From NCBI GenBank assembly GCA_037893225.1, contig JAZGUH010000719.1:248001-312000 (forward strand): 64,000 nucleotides of DNA. The letters run 5' to 3'. This DNA is from Hippasteria phrygiana. Taxonomy: Eukaryota > Echinodermata > Asteroidea > Valvatida > Goniasteridae. Below are positions 1 through 13,100 of the stretch, piece after piece (position 1 is the first letter of the stretch; each line of letters begins with the position of its first letter). The translations under genes and the position numbers were made by a program. The notes under the pieces were generated by a model. It was not told the origin of the DNA. It saw only the letters and a program-made list of their open reading frames with translations, and ran no database searches.

Positions 1-27
1 AGGGCACTGTAACCAGTCAAACATTTT

Positions 28-57
28 TAGTATAGTGCCCGATCAGGCACTATACTA
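28..57. repeat. Perfect 12-bp hairpin
   Basis: TAGTATAGTGCC and GGCACTATACTA are perfect reverse complements separated by six bases. It sits at the window edge and could be the tip of a larger foldback element. Confidence 0.7.
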
Positions 58-197
58 CGGAAATTACGTGTACGAGATGTCTTGACATGCATATAGTTCA
101 CGCTGACGCAAATTTCATGCACAGCCTATATTAGTGAATCCCACATGAACGTGTTTCAGCCAACCAGGATAAAGAACCAGGAAAAAGTGTGTTATAA

Positions 198-645
198 TAT
201 GTGACCCGCTCCGGAAAAAGGTATATTATGTCGCAAAATATGAAAAATAGTTTTATTTATGTTTGGAAAGCCCACAATGTAGGCTTTCATTTGGTACATG
301 ATAGAGCTCCAAAGCCCTTTCCGTTCTGGAGATATCGCGTTTTTGCATATTAATTAGTTCTATGGAGTTCAAATTGCACAACAGAAAAAACAGGCTTTGA
401 AATAGCTAGTTCTAATACACTGCAATGGAACAATGCACTCTAAAAAGGTTATTTTTTCACTTTATTCACTGAAATCAACATTGTTGTGCACCAAACCTGA
501 AACTTTAGATAATTAAGATGTCATTAAAGACAAATAACAAAAAAGGAATTTTGACGAAAAATGTCACCCTCTCAATGTTGAAAGGGCCATTACACGTAAA
601 TGCATAGCGCGACTTATATCACCTTTTTCTGGAGCGGGTCACATA
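198..645. mobile_element. MITE with TATGTGACC terminal inverted repeats
   Basis: Starts TATGTGACCCGCTCC with AAAAAGG following, and ends with the matching inverted sequence ending GGAGCGGGTCACATA. No coding capacity. Related copies with the same outer TGTGACC and varying subterminal bases occur at 31410-31845, 40447-40874, 46673-47110 and 57400-57709. Confidence 0.8.
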
Positions 646-1061
646 TATTGACTGGCAATATTGACTGGACTCTAGCGTGTGTCTACAGGCCAATGAAATG
701 CTTGTATGAGGGGACATTTATTGCAAGGTAACAATTTTTTTTAACTGAATGGCAAAAAGGTTGAATTTTTAGAGAATCACAAATTATTAAAAAGTGATAA
801 ATTGTACCCAACTTTATAATGGAGCTGCTTGCCACAAAATATATATTGCTTAGGTTATTTTCCTACTAAGTGAAATTCAGATGAGAACCAGCCGAGGACG
901 CTACATGTCACATTACATTTTGACTGGTAACCTGGTTTTTCTAAGCAAACTTTTCTGTGCTTAACAAATTTGTGCCTTTACCAGCTATGTAAAATTGGCT
1001 TCTGGTATAATTGTTAAAGGGTGCACCTTGACGTCTTTATTCTCAATAAACCCATTTTCAG

Positions 1062-1179
1062 GTCCCCGTTCTGAGCTTCGATGTTGACAAGCTACCCCTG
1101 ACACCTGCCGTGCTAGATGCCTGGGTGCACCTGATCAGCCTAGCTGGCTCTGGCTTCAAGGCCCTCAGGGCACTCTCTG
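1062..1179 (+). CDS. HERC2: HERC2 exon 1 of window (internal exon)
   Basis: Internal exon after a TTTTCAG acceptor, ending at a GTAGGA donor; starts in phase 0 and leaves one base (phase 1). It encodes about 39 residues beginning [11 protein letters not shown], with the segment [20 protein letters not shown]. This resembles the helical region of HERC2 before the UBA-like domain. It is the first coding piece I can support; bases 1-1061 look intronic. Confidence 0.85.
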
Positions 1180-4100
1180 GTAGGAACGGCAGCGGCTTGT
1201 CAGATCCGGGTAACTTGAAAACAAAATTGATTTCTCTGGTCTTTGTAGATGTAAGGAACCCTCAAAAGTCAGAATGCTGAGCATGTTCCATTGGAAACAT
1301 AATACACACTGTTTCCCAACATGGGATTTAAGAAAAATTTATTTGATGCAAGTTTGCTCTGAAGAAGGCTTAAAGCCACTCGAGGGCACAGAGCTACAAA
1401 AATATAAAGAATCAAAGATACAAGAGGTAGGAATTAATATTCCTTTCTAAGCAGGAAAGATCGTAAGATGAAGGGAAACATTCACCAGGCAAAGAATTCC
1501 ATAGAGATACAGAATAAGGGGAAAAAACTATCGGCATAGCTTTTTGTTCTACATCTAGGTACAGCTAGAGTATATTGGTGGGAACAGGCGGAAAACTGAG
1601 TTTAATGCCAAAATACCCTAACCTCCATACTTAGGAACGATCAGGCTTACCACAGCTTTTTCTGAATATAAACAAATTTGGGATACAAACTTTTGAAACT
1701 TAGAAGTGGTTCTAATTGCTGCACATATAATTTGAATGATTGGGTTCAAGAATCAGTGGTATAACTGCTTATTGGATTATGCCTTCCCATTCCCCCATCC
1801 CCCCCCCCCCTTCCCCAGCCGATGCATGTCCCCATCCCAGGTCTCTCTCCTTAAGTTTTCTTTATTTTCAGTAATTTTTTTGTATTAATTCTCAGAGTTG
1901 TAATTGAGTCAGATTACAAGTCAATCACAAGCTACATGGAATGAACAATGATAAAGGAATGCTTTTGTTATATAGTGTGTTTGAATAGCTTGTTACATGG
2001 CTTGAGACCAGACTTGTGAAGTGACTTGTGAAGTGACTTGTGATGACTTGATTAACAACTCTGTTAATTGGTTTTCAAAAGATTGAAAATGCCACCAATT
2101 CACAACCAGTACTTTTAAAACAATATTTTCAAATGCAAAGAAAAAATGTTTCGGAAAAATGTTAACCCCCCCCCCCAAAAAAAAAAAAAAAAAAAACAAC
2201 AAAACTTGGATATGTCACCGATTTTTTTATAAAATATTTATCTAATTCTTTACAACCAGTATTAAACCCCAACCCTGCTTTTCAAAATATTTTCACTGGT
2301 AAATAAAAAAAAAAATTTGAACAAATTAAAAAAATCTTGAAGAAATGCCACTGATTTGCAAGAAACTCCATGCCTCTATAATCTCCTCCTCTAGATGCAG
2401 TTAACCTGAACCGCCTGCGCAAGCAGCAGATCCGTCTAGCCCTCCTGCGGGCCACCCGGGTCATGTTCAGCAAGCAGGACAACCTGCGGAAGGTGCTGTC
2501 CCTCCTTGCCGCCACGGAACCGCCTTCCTCCTCTGGGGAGGATGGAAGTAGCCCGGACGGCGTGACCCCGACCAAGATGACCCTGCTGCAGCAGTTGATG
2601 AATGCGGCCACCCAGCCATCACCAATCAAGGCACTGTTTGAGAGAGGAGAACTGGAGGTCAGTTTCTTTTTTTTGTACTGGAGTCCAAGTTCATTACCAA
2701 GTTCATTATTCTCAAAGTATTACCCTAAAGGTGTTTTTACCTGTAAAAGTGGATTTTAAGCAGTAGAAACGGGTATTTTAAGGGGTGCCCTTAGGCAAAT
2801 ACAAACCATAGATAGACCCTACGTTGCTCTGCAGATTTCCGGGATTTTTCCATTTTTGGCCAGTCTCACTCCTGCAAGTGCTAACTGTAAAAGAAAAGTC
2901 TGTTATATCTCTAATCTGGTAATATAATAATAATGTGGTGCTTATATAGTGCTTTACACAAATGTCTCAAAGCGCTTCACAATTATTACCCCTGGTCATC
3001 AGGCCATGAAATCAGTTCTATGTAGCAGATCAAGATCAGCGCTATCTGTCTTCTACCCCCACAGGGTACCCATTTATACTCCAGGGTGGAGAGAGGCAAT
3101 TGTAGTCAAGTGTCTTGCCCAAGCAGTAAGCACACAAACACCATAATCCCCCCGGCGGGATTCGAACCCATATACCATCATATGCGAGTCGGACACGATA
3201 ACCATTGGATCACAGTGCCCCAACAAAGGGATTCCATGGGTTGGAAATAAATTTTGGCTTGTACGCGTGACTAAGTACTCTGTGGGGTTAGCACAATATG
3301 TCTGTGTCAGCACTGTAAGCAACAATTTGACATAAGCATGGAATTTCATGGTTAGCAGAGCCCAAAACATTTGGCCCAGGATGCGATGTCAAAAGAGAAC
3401 GGAGGGAAGACTTGTGTTTGGTTTAAATTATTAAAAAGTAATTAAAAAATCTACGTGTTTAGTCATGAGTTTGTTTTGTCAGTTCATAATCTAATTAATT
3501 TTCAACTTTTGAAAATCAAAGTTTGTAAATCTATTTTAAAATATAGGTTAACTACCCTGGTAGAATAATACAATAAACTTTTCCTGGAAATGTTGGCTAG
3601 CTGATAAGGAAGAAAAACAAATCAGTAAGGAAACAATTGTTCATCATTAGCTGTAATATACATTTGAGAATTTTTTTTTAATTTTGAATATTGAATGAAG
3701 TGAATAAAGTTGAAATGAAATACTTGATTTTCACTCCTTTGCTTATTCCATAGGCTGCTGCACTGGCCCTCTGCCAGTTCCTCGTTGCCGAGACCAAGAC
3801 CCCACCCCCCTCCTACATCAGCACGGAGGCCCACATCAAGCAGCCTGTCAGGGAGATCACCACTCCCTCTGACACGGCTGCAGCACGCCCTGTCCGTCAG
3901 CGTCGAGCCAAGCCAGTCGAGGTGCCCCCGTCCCCCTTGGTTGGACAGATGATGGAGATGGGCTTCAGTAGGAAGAAAGTGGAGTTTGCCATCAAGGCTC
4001 TCAGTAAGTTTACACTGTCAAATTTTGGGCTACAGAGTGTAACCTCTTAAATATGGACAACGGCCACAGCCGCGGTTTGAAAAAGACCGCCTGGCCGGTT

Positions 4101-7100
4101 GTCGTCTCTGCATGCATTCCTGCACATATTCAATTCCATTCATGTTTCAACTGTATTGTTCTTGAATGGGAATGTAATAAATAGATGGAGCTTTTTCAAA
4201 CAAAGCTTTCATTCACACGAAAGGAGGGGCTCCAAGTGTGATGAATAGGACTACTCTATTCAGTGTGGTGCCTATTGTTTGGTTCCACAGTCCCTTCTTG
4301 CCATACCAGCCCCCCCCCCCCCCCCCCATCAATGACAACCGGACACAGTGGGTTAATAATAATAATAATAAGAATAATAACTAGAGCCAAAGGTTGGTGT
4401 TTGTGGACAAACACAGGGCTGTTTCGTTTTTTTTTTTTTTTAGTTTGGATGTGAAATGTGAATGCTATATGGCTTCAAAAATTGCCCCTTTAAGATGACG
4501 TCACATGTGATGACGTCATCATAATGTTATGTCAATTTTCATCTATAAACCTACTAGGCTACCTAGATGTTACTTTTCAACTTAATCGGACTTGTACTTT
4601 TGTTTATGGCTTCAAAAACTGCCCCTTTAAGATGACGTCACGTGACGTGTGATTACATCATCATCATAATGTCATGTCAATTTTCATCTATAACGCCCGG
4701 TGGCATACCTAGATATTACGTTTCAACTTAATCGGACTTGTACTTTTGTAGATATATGGCTTAAAAAAAATGCCACTTTAAGATGACGTCACGTAACATG
4801 TGATGACGTCATCATGACGTAAAAGTTCGGCACACATTGTGAGCAGTTGGTGTAAGTGTCTGCCAAGTTTAAAAGTAGCCAAAGTGGCCGGAAGGAAAGA
4901 AAACGTTTACAAATGCTATGTGCAATATTCTAAAGACTTGAAAAAATAATTTTTTTATGACGTCATCATGACGTCACACAATTTTCGCTTTTTATGGCAT
5001 ATCTTTGAGACATACCAAAGCTATAACAAAAAGAATTTTGAAAATATCTTGTTTTGTTCGCTAGATATATTGAAAAGAATGTTACGATTCTAAAACTTCA
5101 AAAATTCAGCGACTTGAAAAAAGACTACAAATCAACCCTTTTTATAAACAGCATGCACATTTAAGCCATGGTTATCAGCCCTTCCCAGAATTCCTTTGTG
5201 TTATATTGAATTTGGTCAAAATTTTGAAATGGCTCTTATTTCTTACTTGAGTGAGCCACGATCATGAAATTTTTGAATTGGGTACAGAAAAATTCAATGA
5301 ATGCATTTTTGTAATCGGATTGACCCTTACATGCGTTTAAAAAAAAAGATTTGTTGATGACGTCATCATGACGTCACAAAATTTTCGCCTTTTAGGGCAT
5401 ATCTTTGAGACATACCAAAGCTGTAACAAAAAGAATTTTGAAAATATCTTGTTTTGTTCGCTAGATATATTGAAAAGAATGTTACGATTTTAGAACTTCA
5501 AAAATTTAGCGACTTGAAAAAAGACTAGAAATCAACCCCTTTTATAAACTGTAAGCACATCATAGCCATGGTTATCTGCCCTTCCCAGAATTCCTTTGTG
5601 TTATATTGAATTTGGTCTAAATTTTGAAATGGCTGTCATTTCTTACTTGAGTGAGCCACGATCATGAAATTTTGGAATTGGGTACAGAAAAATTCAATGT
5701 ATACATTTTTGTAATCGGATTGACCGTTACATGCGTAAAAAAAAAACATATTTTTGATGACGTCATCATGACGTCACACAATTTTCGCTTTTTAGGGCAT
5801 ATCTTTGAGACATACCAAAGCTATAACAAAAAGAATTTTGAAAATGTCTTGTTTTGTTCGCTAGATATATTGAAAAGAATGTTACGATTTAAAAAATTCA
5901 AAAATTCAGCGACTTGAAAAAAGACTAGAAATCAACCCCTTTTATAAACAGCAAGCACATAATAGCCATGGTTATCTGCCCGTCCCAGAATTCCTTTGTG
6001 TTATATTGAATTTGGTCTAAATTTTGAAATGGCTGTCATTTCTTACTTGAGTGAGCCACGATCATGAAATTTTTGAATTACGTACAGAAAAATTCAATGT
6101 ATACATTTTTGTAATCGGATTGACCCTAACATGAGTTAAAAAAAAAAAAATTGTTTGATGACGTCATCATGACGTCACACAATTTTTGCCTTTTAGGGCA
6201 TATCTTTGAGACATACCAAAGCTATAACAAAAAGAATTTTGAAAATATCTTGTTTTGTTCGCTAGATATAGTGAAAAGAATGTTACGATTTTATAACTTC
6301 AAAAATTCAGCGACTTGAAAAAAGACCAGAAATCAACCGCTTTTATAAACAGCAAGCACATTTAAGCCATGGTTATCTATCCTTCCCAGAATTCCTTTGT
6401 GTTATATTGAATTTGGTCTAAATTTTGAAATGGCTGTTATTTCTTACTTGAGTGAGCCACGATCATGAAATTTTGGAATTGGGTACAGGAAAATTCAATA
6501 TATACATTTTTGTAATCGGATTGACCCTTACATGCGTTAACAAAAAAACACATTTTTGATGACGTCATCATGACGTCACACAATTTTCGCAATTTAGGGC
6601 ATATCTTTGAGACATACCAAAGCTATAAGAAAAAGAATTTTGAAAATATCTTGTTTTGTTCGCTAGATATAATTTAATGAATGTTACGATTTTCAAAATT
6701 CAAAAATTCATAAAAAATCACGTGATGACGTCATCATGACGTAAAAGTTCGGCATGCATCCTGAGCAGTTGGTCTAAGTGTCTGTTAAGTTTAAAGGCAA
6801 TCGGCTGCATAAAAGTAGCCAAAGTGCCTGGCAGAAAGAAATCGTGTACAAATGCTATGGGCAAAAAGTCTGAAAAAGAAAAAAAAAAGAAAAAAACAAA
6901 AAAACTAGAGGCAAGTGTTTGTGGACAAACACAGGGCTGTTTCGATTTTTTTTATTGTTAGTTTGGATGTCAAATGTGTATGCAATATTTAAAGTTGTTT
7001 GTTAGTTAGCAATGACGGAGGGATGAAGATGTTGTTATTGGATGTGTGAAGGATTGGTTTAAAAAAAGGAATCGTGTACAAATGCTATGGGAAATAGCCT

Positions 7101-10100
7101 AGCGAATGCCCCTTTAAGATGACATCACATAACATGTAATGACTTCATCATAACGTCATGTCAATTTTCATCTATGACACCGGGTGGCATACCTAAATGG
7201 TGTGTTTCAACTGAATCGGACTTGTACATTTGTAGATATATGGCTTCGAAAAATGCCCCTTTAAGATGACGTCACGTGACATGTGATGACGTCATCATGA
7301 CGTAAAAGTTCGGCATGCATCCTGAGCAGTTGGTCTAAGTGTCTGTTAAGTTTAAAGGCAATCGGCTGCATAAAAGTAGCCAAAGTGCCTGGCAGAAAGA
7401 AATCGTGTACAAATGCTATGGGCAAAAGTCTGAAAAAGAAGAAAAAAAAAAAAATTAAAGTTCGTCAAACAATCGCGCTCCTGCCAGTTTTCTTTGTTAG
7501 ACTTTGAAAATGATTAAAGTTGTTTGTAATAGTCACTTGTGATGACGTCAAAATAATGTAATGTAAATTTTCATCTGTAAACTTGCTGACCTACCTAGAT
7601 ATTACATTTAAAATAATCAAACTTGTACTTTTGTAGATATACAATGTATGGCTTCAAAAACTGCCCCTTTAAGATAACGTCACGTGACATGTGATGACGT
7701 CATCATAACGTCATGTCAATTTTCATCTGTAAACCTGCTTGCCTACCCGACTATATATTACATTTCAAATAAATCGGAGCTGTACTTTTGTAGATATATG
7801 GCTTCGAAAAATGCCTCTTTAAGATAATGACACGAAACAAGTGATGACGTAATCATGACATCATAATTTTTTTAATTTAAAATACCTACTGGGCTACCTA
7901 GATATTACTTTTGAACTTAATCGGACTTGTACTTTTGTTTATATATGGCTTCAAAAACTGCACCTTTAAGATGACGTCATGTAACATGTGATGACATCAT
8001 AATAATGTCATGTAAATTTTCATCTATAAACCTATTGGGCAACCTAGATATTACTTTTCAACTTAATCAGACATGTACTTCTTAATATATATGGATTCAA
8101 AAACTGCCCCTTTAAGATGACGTCACGTAACATGTGATGATGTCATCATAACGTAATGTCAATTTTCATCTATAAACCTACTAGGCTACCTGGATATTAC
8201 TTTTCAACTTAATCGGACTTGTACTTTTGTAGATATATAGCTTTGAAAAAATGCCCATTTAATATGACGTCACGTGACATGTGATGACATCATCATGACG
8301 TAAAAGTTTGGCACACATTGTGAGCAGTTGGGGTAAGTGTCTACCAAGTTTAAAAGTAGCCAAAGTGGCCGGTAAGAAAGTAAACGTTTAAAAATGCTAT
8401 GGGCAATAATCTAGCAAGTGCCCCTTTAAGATGACACCACGTGACATGTTATGACTTGATCATAACGTTATGTCCATGTTTATCTATAACACCCGGTGGC
8501 ATACCTAGATATTACGTTCCAACTTAATCGGACTTGTACTTTTGTAGATATATGGCTTCGAAAAATGCCCCTTTAAGATGACGTCACGTGACATGTGATG
8601 ACGTCATCATGACGTAAAGGTTCGGCACACATTGTGAGCAGTTGGAGTAAGTGTCTGCTAAGTTTAAAAGTAGCCAAAGTGGCCGGTAAGAAAGAAAAAG
8701 TTTACAAATGCTATGGGCAATATTCTAGCGACTTGAAAAAAGATTTTTTTTTATGACGTCATCATGACGTCACACAATTTTCGCTTTTTAGGGCATATCT
8801 TTGAGACATACCAAAGCTATAACAAAAAGAATTTTGAAAATATCTTGTTTTGTTCGCTAGATATATTGAAAAGAATGTTACGATTCCAAAACTTCAAAAA
8901 TTTAGCGACTTGAAAAAAGACTAGAAATCAATCCCTTTTATAAACAGCAAGCACATAATACCCATGGTTATCAGCCCTTCCCAGAATTCCTTTGTGTTAT
9001 ATTGAATTTGGTCTAAATTTTGAAATGGCTCCTATTTCATACTTGAGTGAGCCACGATCATGAAATTTTGGAATTAGGTACAGGAAAATTCAACGAATAC
9101 ATTTTTGTAATCGGATTGACCCTTACATGCGTTTAAAAAATAAAGATTTGTTGATGATGTCATCATGACGTCACACAATTTTCGCTTTTTAGGGCATATC
9201 TTTGAGACATACCAAAGCTGTAACAAAAATAATTTTGAAAATATCTTGTTTTGTTCGCTAGATATATTGAAAAGAATGTTACGATTTTAATACTTCAAAA
9301 ATTTAGCGACTTGAAAAAAGACTAGAAATCAACCCCTTTTATAAACAGCAAGCACATAATACCCATGGTTATCAGCCCTTCCCAGAATTCCTTTGTGTTA
9401 TATTGAATTTGGTCTAAATTTTGAAATGGCTCCTATTTCATACTTGAGTGAGCCACGATCATGAAATTTTGGAATTAGGTACAGGAAAATTCAATGTATA
9501 CATTTTTGTAATCGGATTGACCCTTACATGCGTTTACAAAAAAACATATTTTTGATGACGTCATCATGACGTCACACAATTTTCGCAATTTAGGGCATAT
9601 CTTTGAGACATACCAAAGCTATAAGAAAAAGAATTTTGAAAATATCTTGTTTTGTTCGCTAGATATAATTTAATGAATGTTACGATTTTCAAAATTCAAA
9701 AATTCATAAAAAATCACGTGATGACGTCATCATGACGTCAAAGTTCGGCATGCATGCTGAGCAGTTGGTCTAAGTGTCTGTTAAGTTTAAAGGCAATCGG
9801 CTGCATAAAAGTAGCCAAAGTCCCTGGCAGAAAGAAATCGTGTACAAACGCTATGGGCAAAAGTCTGAAAAAGAAAAAAAAAAAAAAACGAGAGATGTGT
9901 GACTGTTGATGAACAGTACACATAGCTTTTCCGCTCTCCATTTTCTTTTTTTTTTACATGAAAGGAATTAAGGAATAAAGAGTAAGTTTAAAGAGTGAAA
10001 GTATTAAGAGTGAAAGTATAATAAAGGTTGCATGAAATATACCTTAGATTTGTAGATATGTTTTCTTTGCGATTATAAGTATCGCACTTTGATGTGTTTT

Positions 10101-13100
10101 GGTACATGTTGGTTCACGTCATTATGGTCTTAATTTGGAGAATTAAAAACACAGAATTTTAAAAGGGAATCATTTACAACTCTATTTGTGGGGTTAGCAC
10201 TGTACATTGTGTACAAATGATGTATATGCGCGATGCGCGGCTGTTCGAGTGGCAAATTGTTTTCTCTAGGAAGGTTAGGGGCAATTACCATAAATGGGCG
10301 TATCTAGACCGCTATTACGATCAAGCATATTCATGATTAAGTTAATTTATATAATAAGCATCACACGCATTATTCAGACAGCTATATAAGGTTGAAGTAA
10401 AAATATTTTCTCTAGCTACTGTTGTGGCTATATTGGTAGAGCACTGAAAGCTTTAGACTACAGAGGCCTGGGTTCGAATCCTCTGCCCGATTTATATTTC
10501 AAGGGAAAACACAACGTCTATTTATGACAATTGACCCTAACTTATCTCACTTCCGTTTTGGACCGGAAGGAAGGGTCACGTGACTTTGCACGTAATATAA
10601 AAAATGAAGACCCTGGATTATTCTATCGGTTCCCGTAAAAATCAAAATCAGATCTCTCTCGATTGATTTTTATATTGATTTTCAAAGATTAAACTTTCAA
10701 GTTATAAGGCACTTCCGGTTTGGACCGGAAGGAAGGGTCACGTGACTTTGCACGTAATATAAAAAATGAAGACCCTGGATTATTCTATCGGTTCCCGTAA
10801 AAAGCAAAATCAGATCTCTCTCGATTGATTCTATATTGATTTTCAAAGATTAAACTTTCAAGTTGTAAGGCACTTCCGGTTTGGACCGGAAGGAAGGGTC
10901 ACGTGACTTTGCACGTAATATAAAAAATGAAGACCCTGGATTATTCTATCAGTTGCCGTAAAGAGCAAAATCAGATCTCTCTCGATTGATTTTATATTGA
11001 TTTTCAAAGATTAAACTTTCAAGTTATAAGGCACTTCCGGTTTAGACCGGAAGGAAGGGTCACGTGACTTTGCACGTAATATAAAAAATGAAGACCCTGG
11101 ATTATTCTATCAGTTGCCGTAAAAAGCAAAATCAGATCTCTCTCGATTGATTTTATATTGATTTTCAAAGATTAAACTTTCAAATTATAAGGCACTTCCG
11201 GTTTCGACCGGAAGGAAGTGTCACGTGACTTTGCACGTAATACAAAAAATGAAGACCCTGGATTATTCTATCAGTTCACATTAAAGCAAAATCAGATCTC
11301 TCACGGTTGATTTTATATTGATTTTCAAAAACTAAATCTAGAAATCTTTGGTTGCTTGTAATCTGATACTTGATGACGTCATCGTGACGTCATTATCGGA
11401 AAACTCGAGAGCTATGTAAACTATGCTATCTGAAGCAGAAATCTGCATTATATCTCTTGCGGTTGATTTTTCAGCAAATTGTTTAGGTTTAAAGGTCTTT
11501 TCATTGCAACTTCCGGTCTGGTGACGTCATCAATTTTTCTCCACCTCAACTTGTTCTTAGCGTGAAGCCGATTACATACATCAATTATAGAGTGATTTCA
11601 GCAAACTTCGCCACACACATCGACCGATTATTCATTTTAAGCATTTTTCAACTTGCCGCTAGAGGGCGCTCGAACATTTTATGACGTCACAAATAATTTT
11701 TTGGTGAAGTACAACCTAGTCGGAGACCAACATCGTTGAAAGCAAGTTCCCATCTTTTTCCACTTTCAAATGATGAGGCACTTCCGGTTTGGACCGGAAG
11801 GAAGGGTCACGTGATTTGACGCACACGAGATAAAATAAAGATCCTGGATTATACTATCAATTCCCACAAAAATCAAGTTCCGGGCTCTCACGGTTGATTT
11901 TATATTGATTTTCAAAGATTAAATCTGCTAATCTTTAATTGCTTGTAGTTTGATACATGATGACGTCATCATGACGTCAGAGTAATATGTACGAGTTCAG
12001 TACAGGGTCTCAGTGTATGCCAACTCTCATTAAGATTGAAGTTTGTTTAAGGGCAAAAGTGCCGATTAGAAAAAACGTGCATAAAGTTTATGGGGTTTTG
12101 GGGAGAAGAAGAAAAAGAAGAAGAAAAAAAAAAACCGGAACGAAAACAATACCTTTTCCGCAGGTATGCGGAAAAGCTAAAAAGAAAAAAAAAGAAAAAA
12201 AAAAAAATCTTAACGAAAACAAGGGCTGTTTCAAACTCTTTCGAAACAGCCAATAATGTAGATTTGTAAAGCGAACATATCCACCATAATCATAGTGCTC
12301 AAGGCACTACATTATTACCCCTGCTCATCAGGCCTATTAATCATTCCTGAAACCTCAACTCCCTGGGAAGTATACAGTCCCGGCTGCAAGTTCAGCGCAC
12401 ATGGGCTATTCAAACACATTACCATCACTGCCCTCACGGGTGCCCATTTACTCCTGGGTAGTAGTGCTGTCATCAACCGAATATTCAAATAGCTTTTTGC
12501 CGGTTTGAATATTCTAACAAAATATATATGTATGACTCTGATGCGACTCTGATGCTATTTTAATAGAAAAGTTACAGCGCTTAGCAGTGTCAAATGCCGC
12601 ATTTGTTGTGGACAGAGGTCTATTTTTCCCAACCGTAAAACCCTTGACACTTCTAAAATAATTATTGCAAAAACTCGGGCTGGAGTTGGGTTTCTTGTTA
12701 TCAACATTATACGTGCTTGTAATGATCTTGATACAATGCAAAAAATTTCCATCGGGTGGTCTATAATATCGATTGCCGCATGTAAAACACCGGCGTGCTT
12801 TGCGTGCAACTTTATACCGGTGCGGCATGCAGTTGCAGCAGACACCTAAAATACTTGATCGGCGAGTATCGAATATTCGAATATTTGGTCATTCGGTCAA
12901 GCCCAGTCTCGAATAATCGCCTCAGGTGCTATGCATCCCTCAGTTGTTAAAAACGTCATATCCCACATCACAGCAGTCAACAATTGTTAAATGGCGGTAC
13001 CGCAATTGATACCACACCTGGACAATATGAACTACTCCCTTATCATCTTCCAACACCATACAAATGTATATCTTCAGTCAAATTAATATTGCCTGCTAAG

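Larger units (their letters stand above)
1..1061. other. Intron sequence upstream of first visible exon
   Basis: No HERC2-like coding exon is visible here. It holds a perfect hairpin (28-57), an inverted-repeat MITE (198-645) and, around 870-1010, a piece of the foldback family that occurs whole at 52389-52634. Confidence 0.6.
9889..12180 (-). mobile_element. Helitron-like element, second family, nested in the first
   Basis: Minus-strand 5' end: hairpin CTTTTCCGCA-TACC-TGCGGAAAAG (12153-12176). Minus-strand 3' end: GCGGAAAAGCT, then a 12-13-bp imperfect hairpin (9895-9923), then CTCTCG. AGCTTTTCCGC at the 5' end and GCGGAAAAGCT at the 3' end form an inverted subterminal repeat, as described for Helentrons/HINEs. 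The core has 161-bp repeats and TGACGTCA dyads; no coding sequence. It interrupts the other family just after its 5' hairpin. Confidence 0.6.

Noticed and set aside
2463..2465. ATG as a possible translation start for a shorter protein
   Set aside because: The frame is open and HERC2-like upstream through exons 1 and 2; no promoter-like or leader sequence is seen.
12047..12253. Phe/Lys-rich open frames on both strands
   Set aside because: They arise from poly-A/poly-T at the Helitron-like 5' ends.
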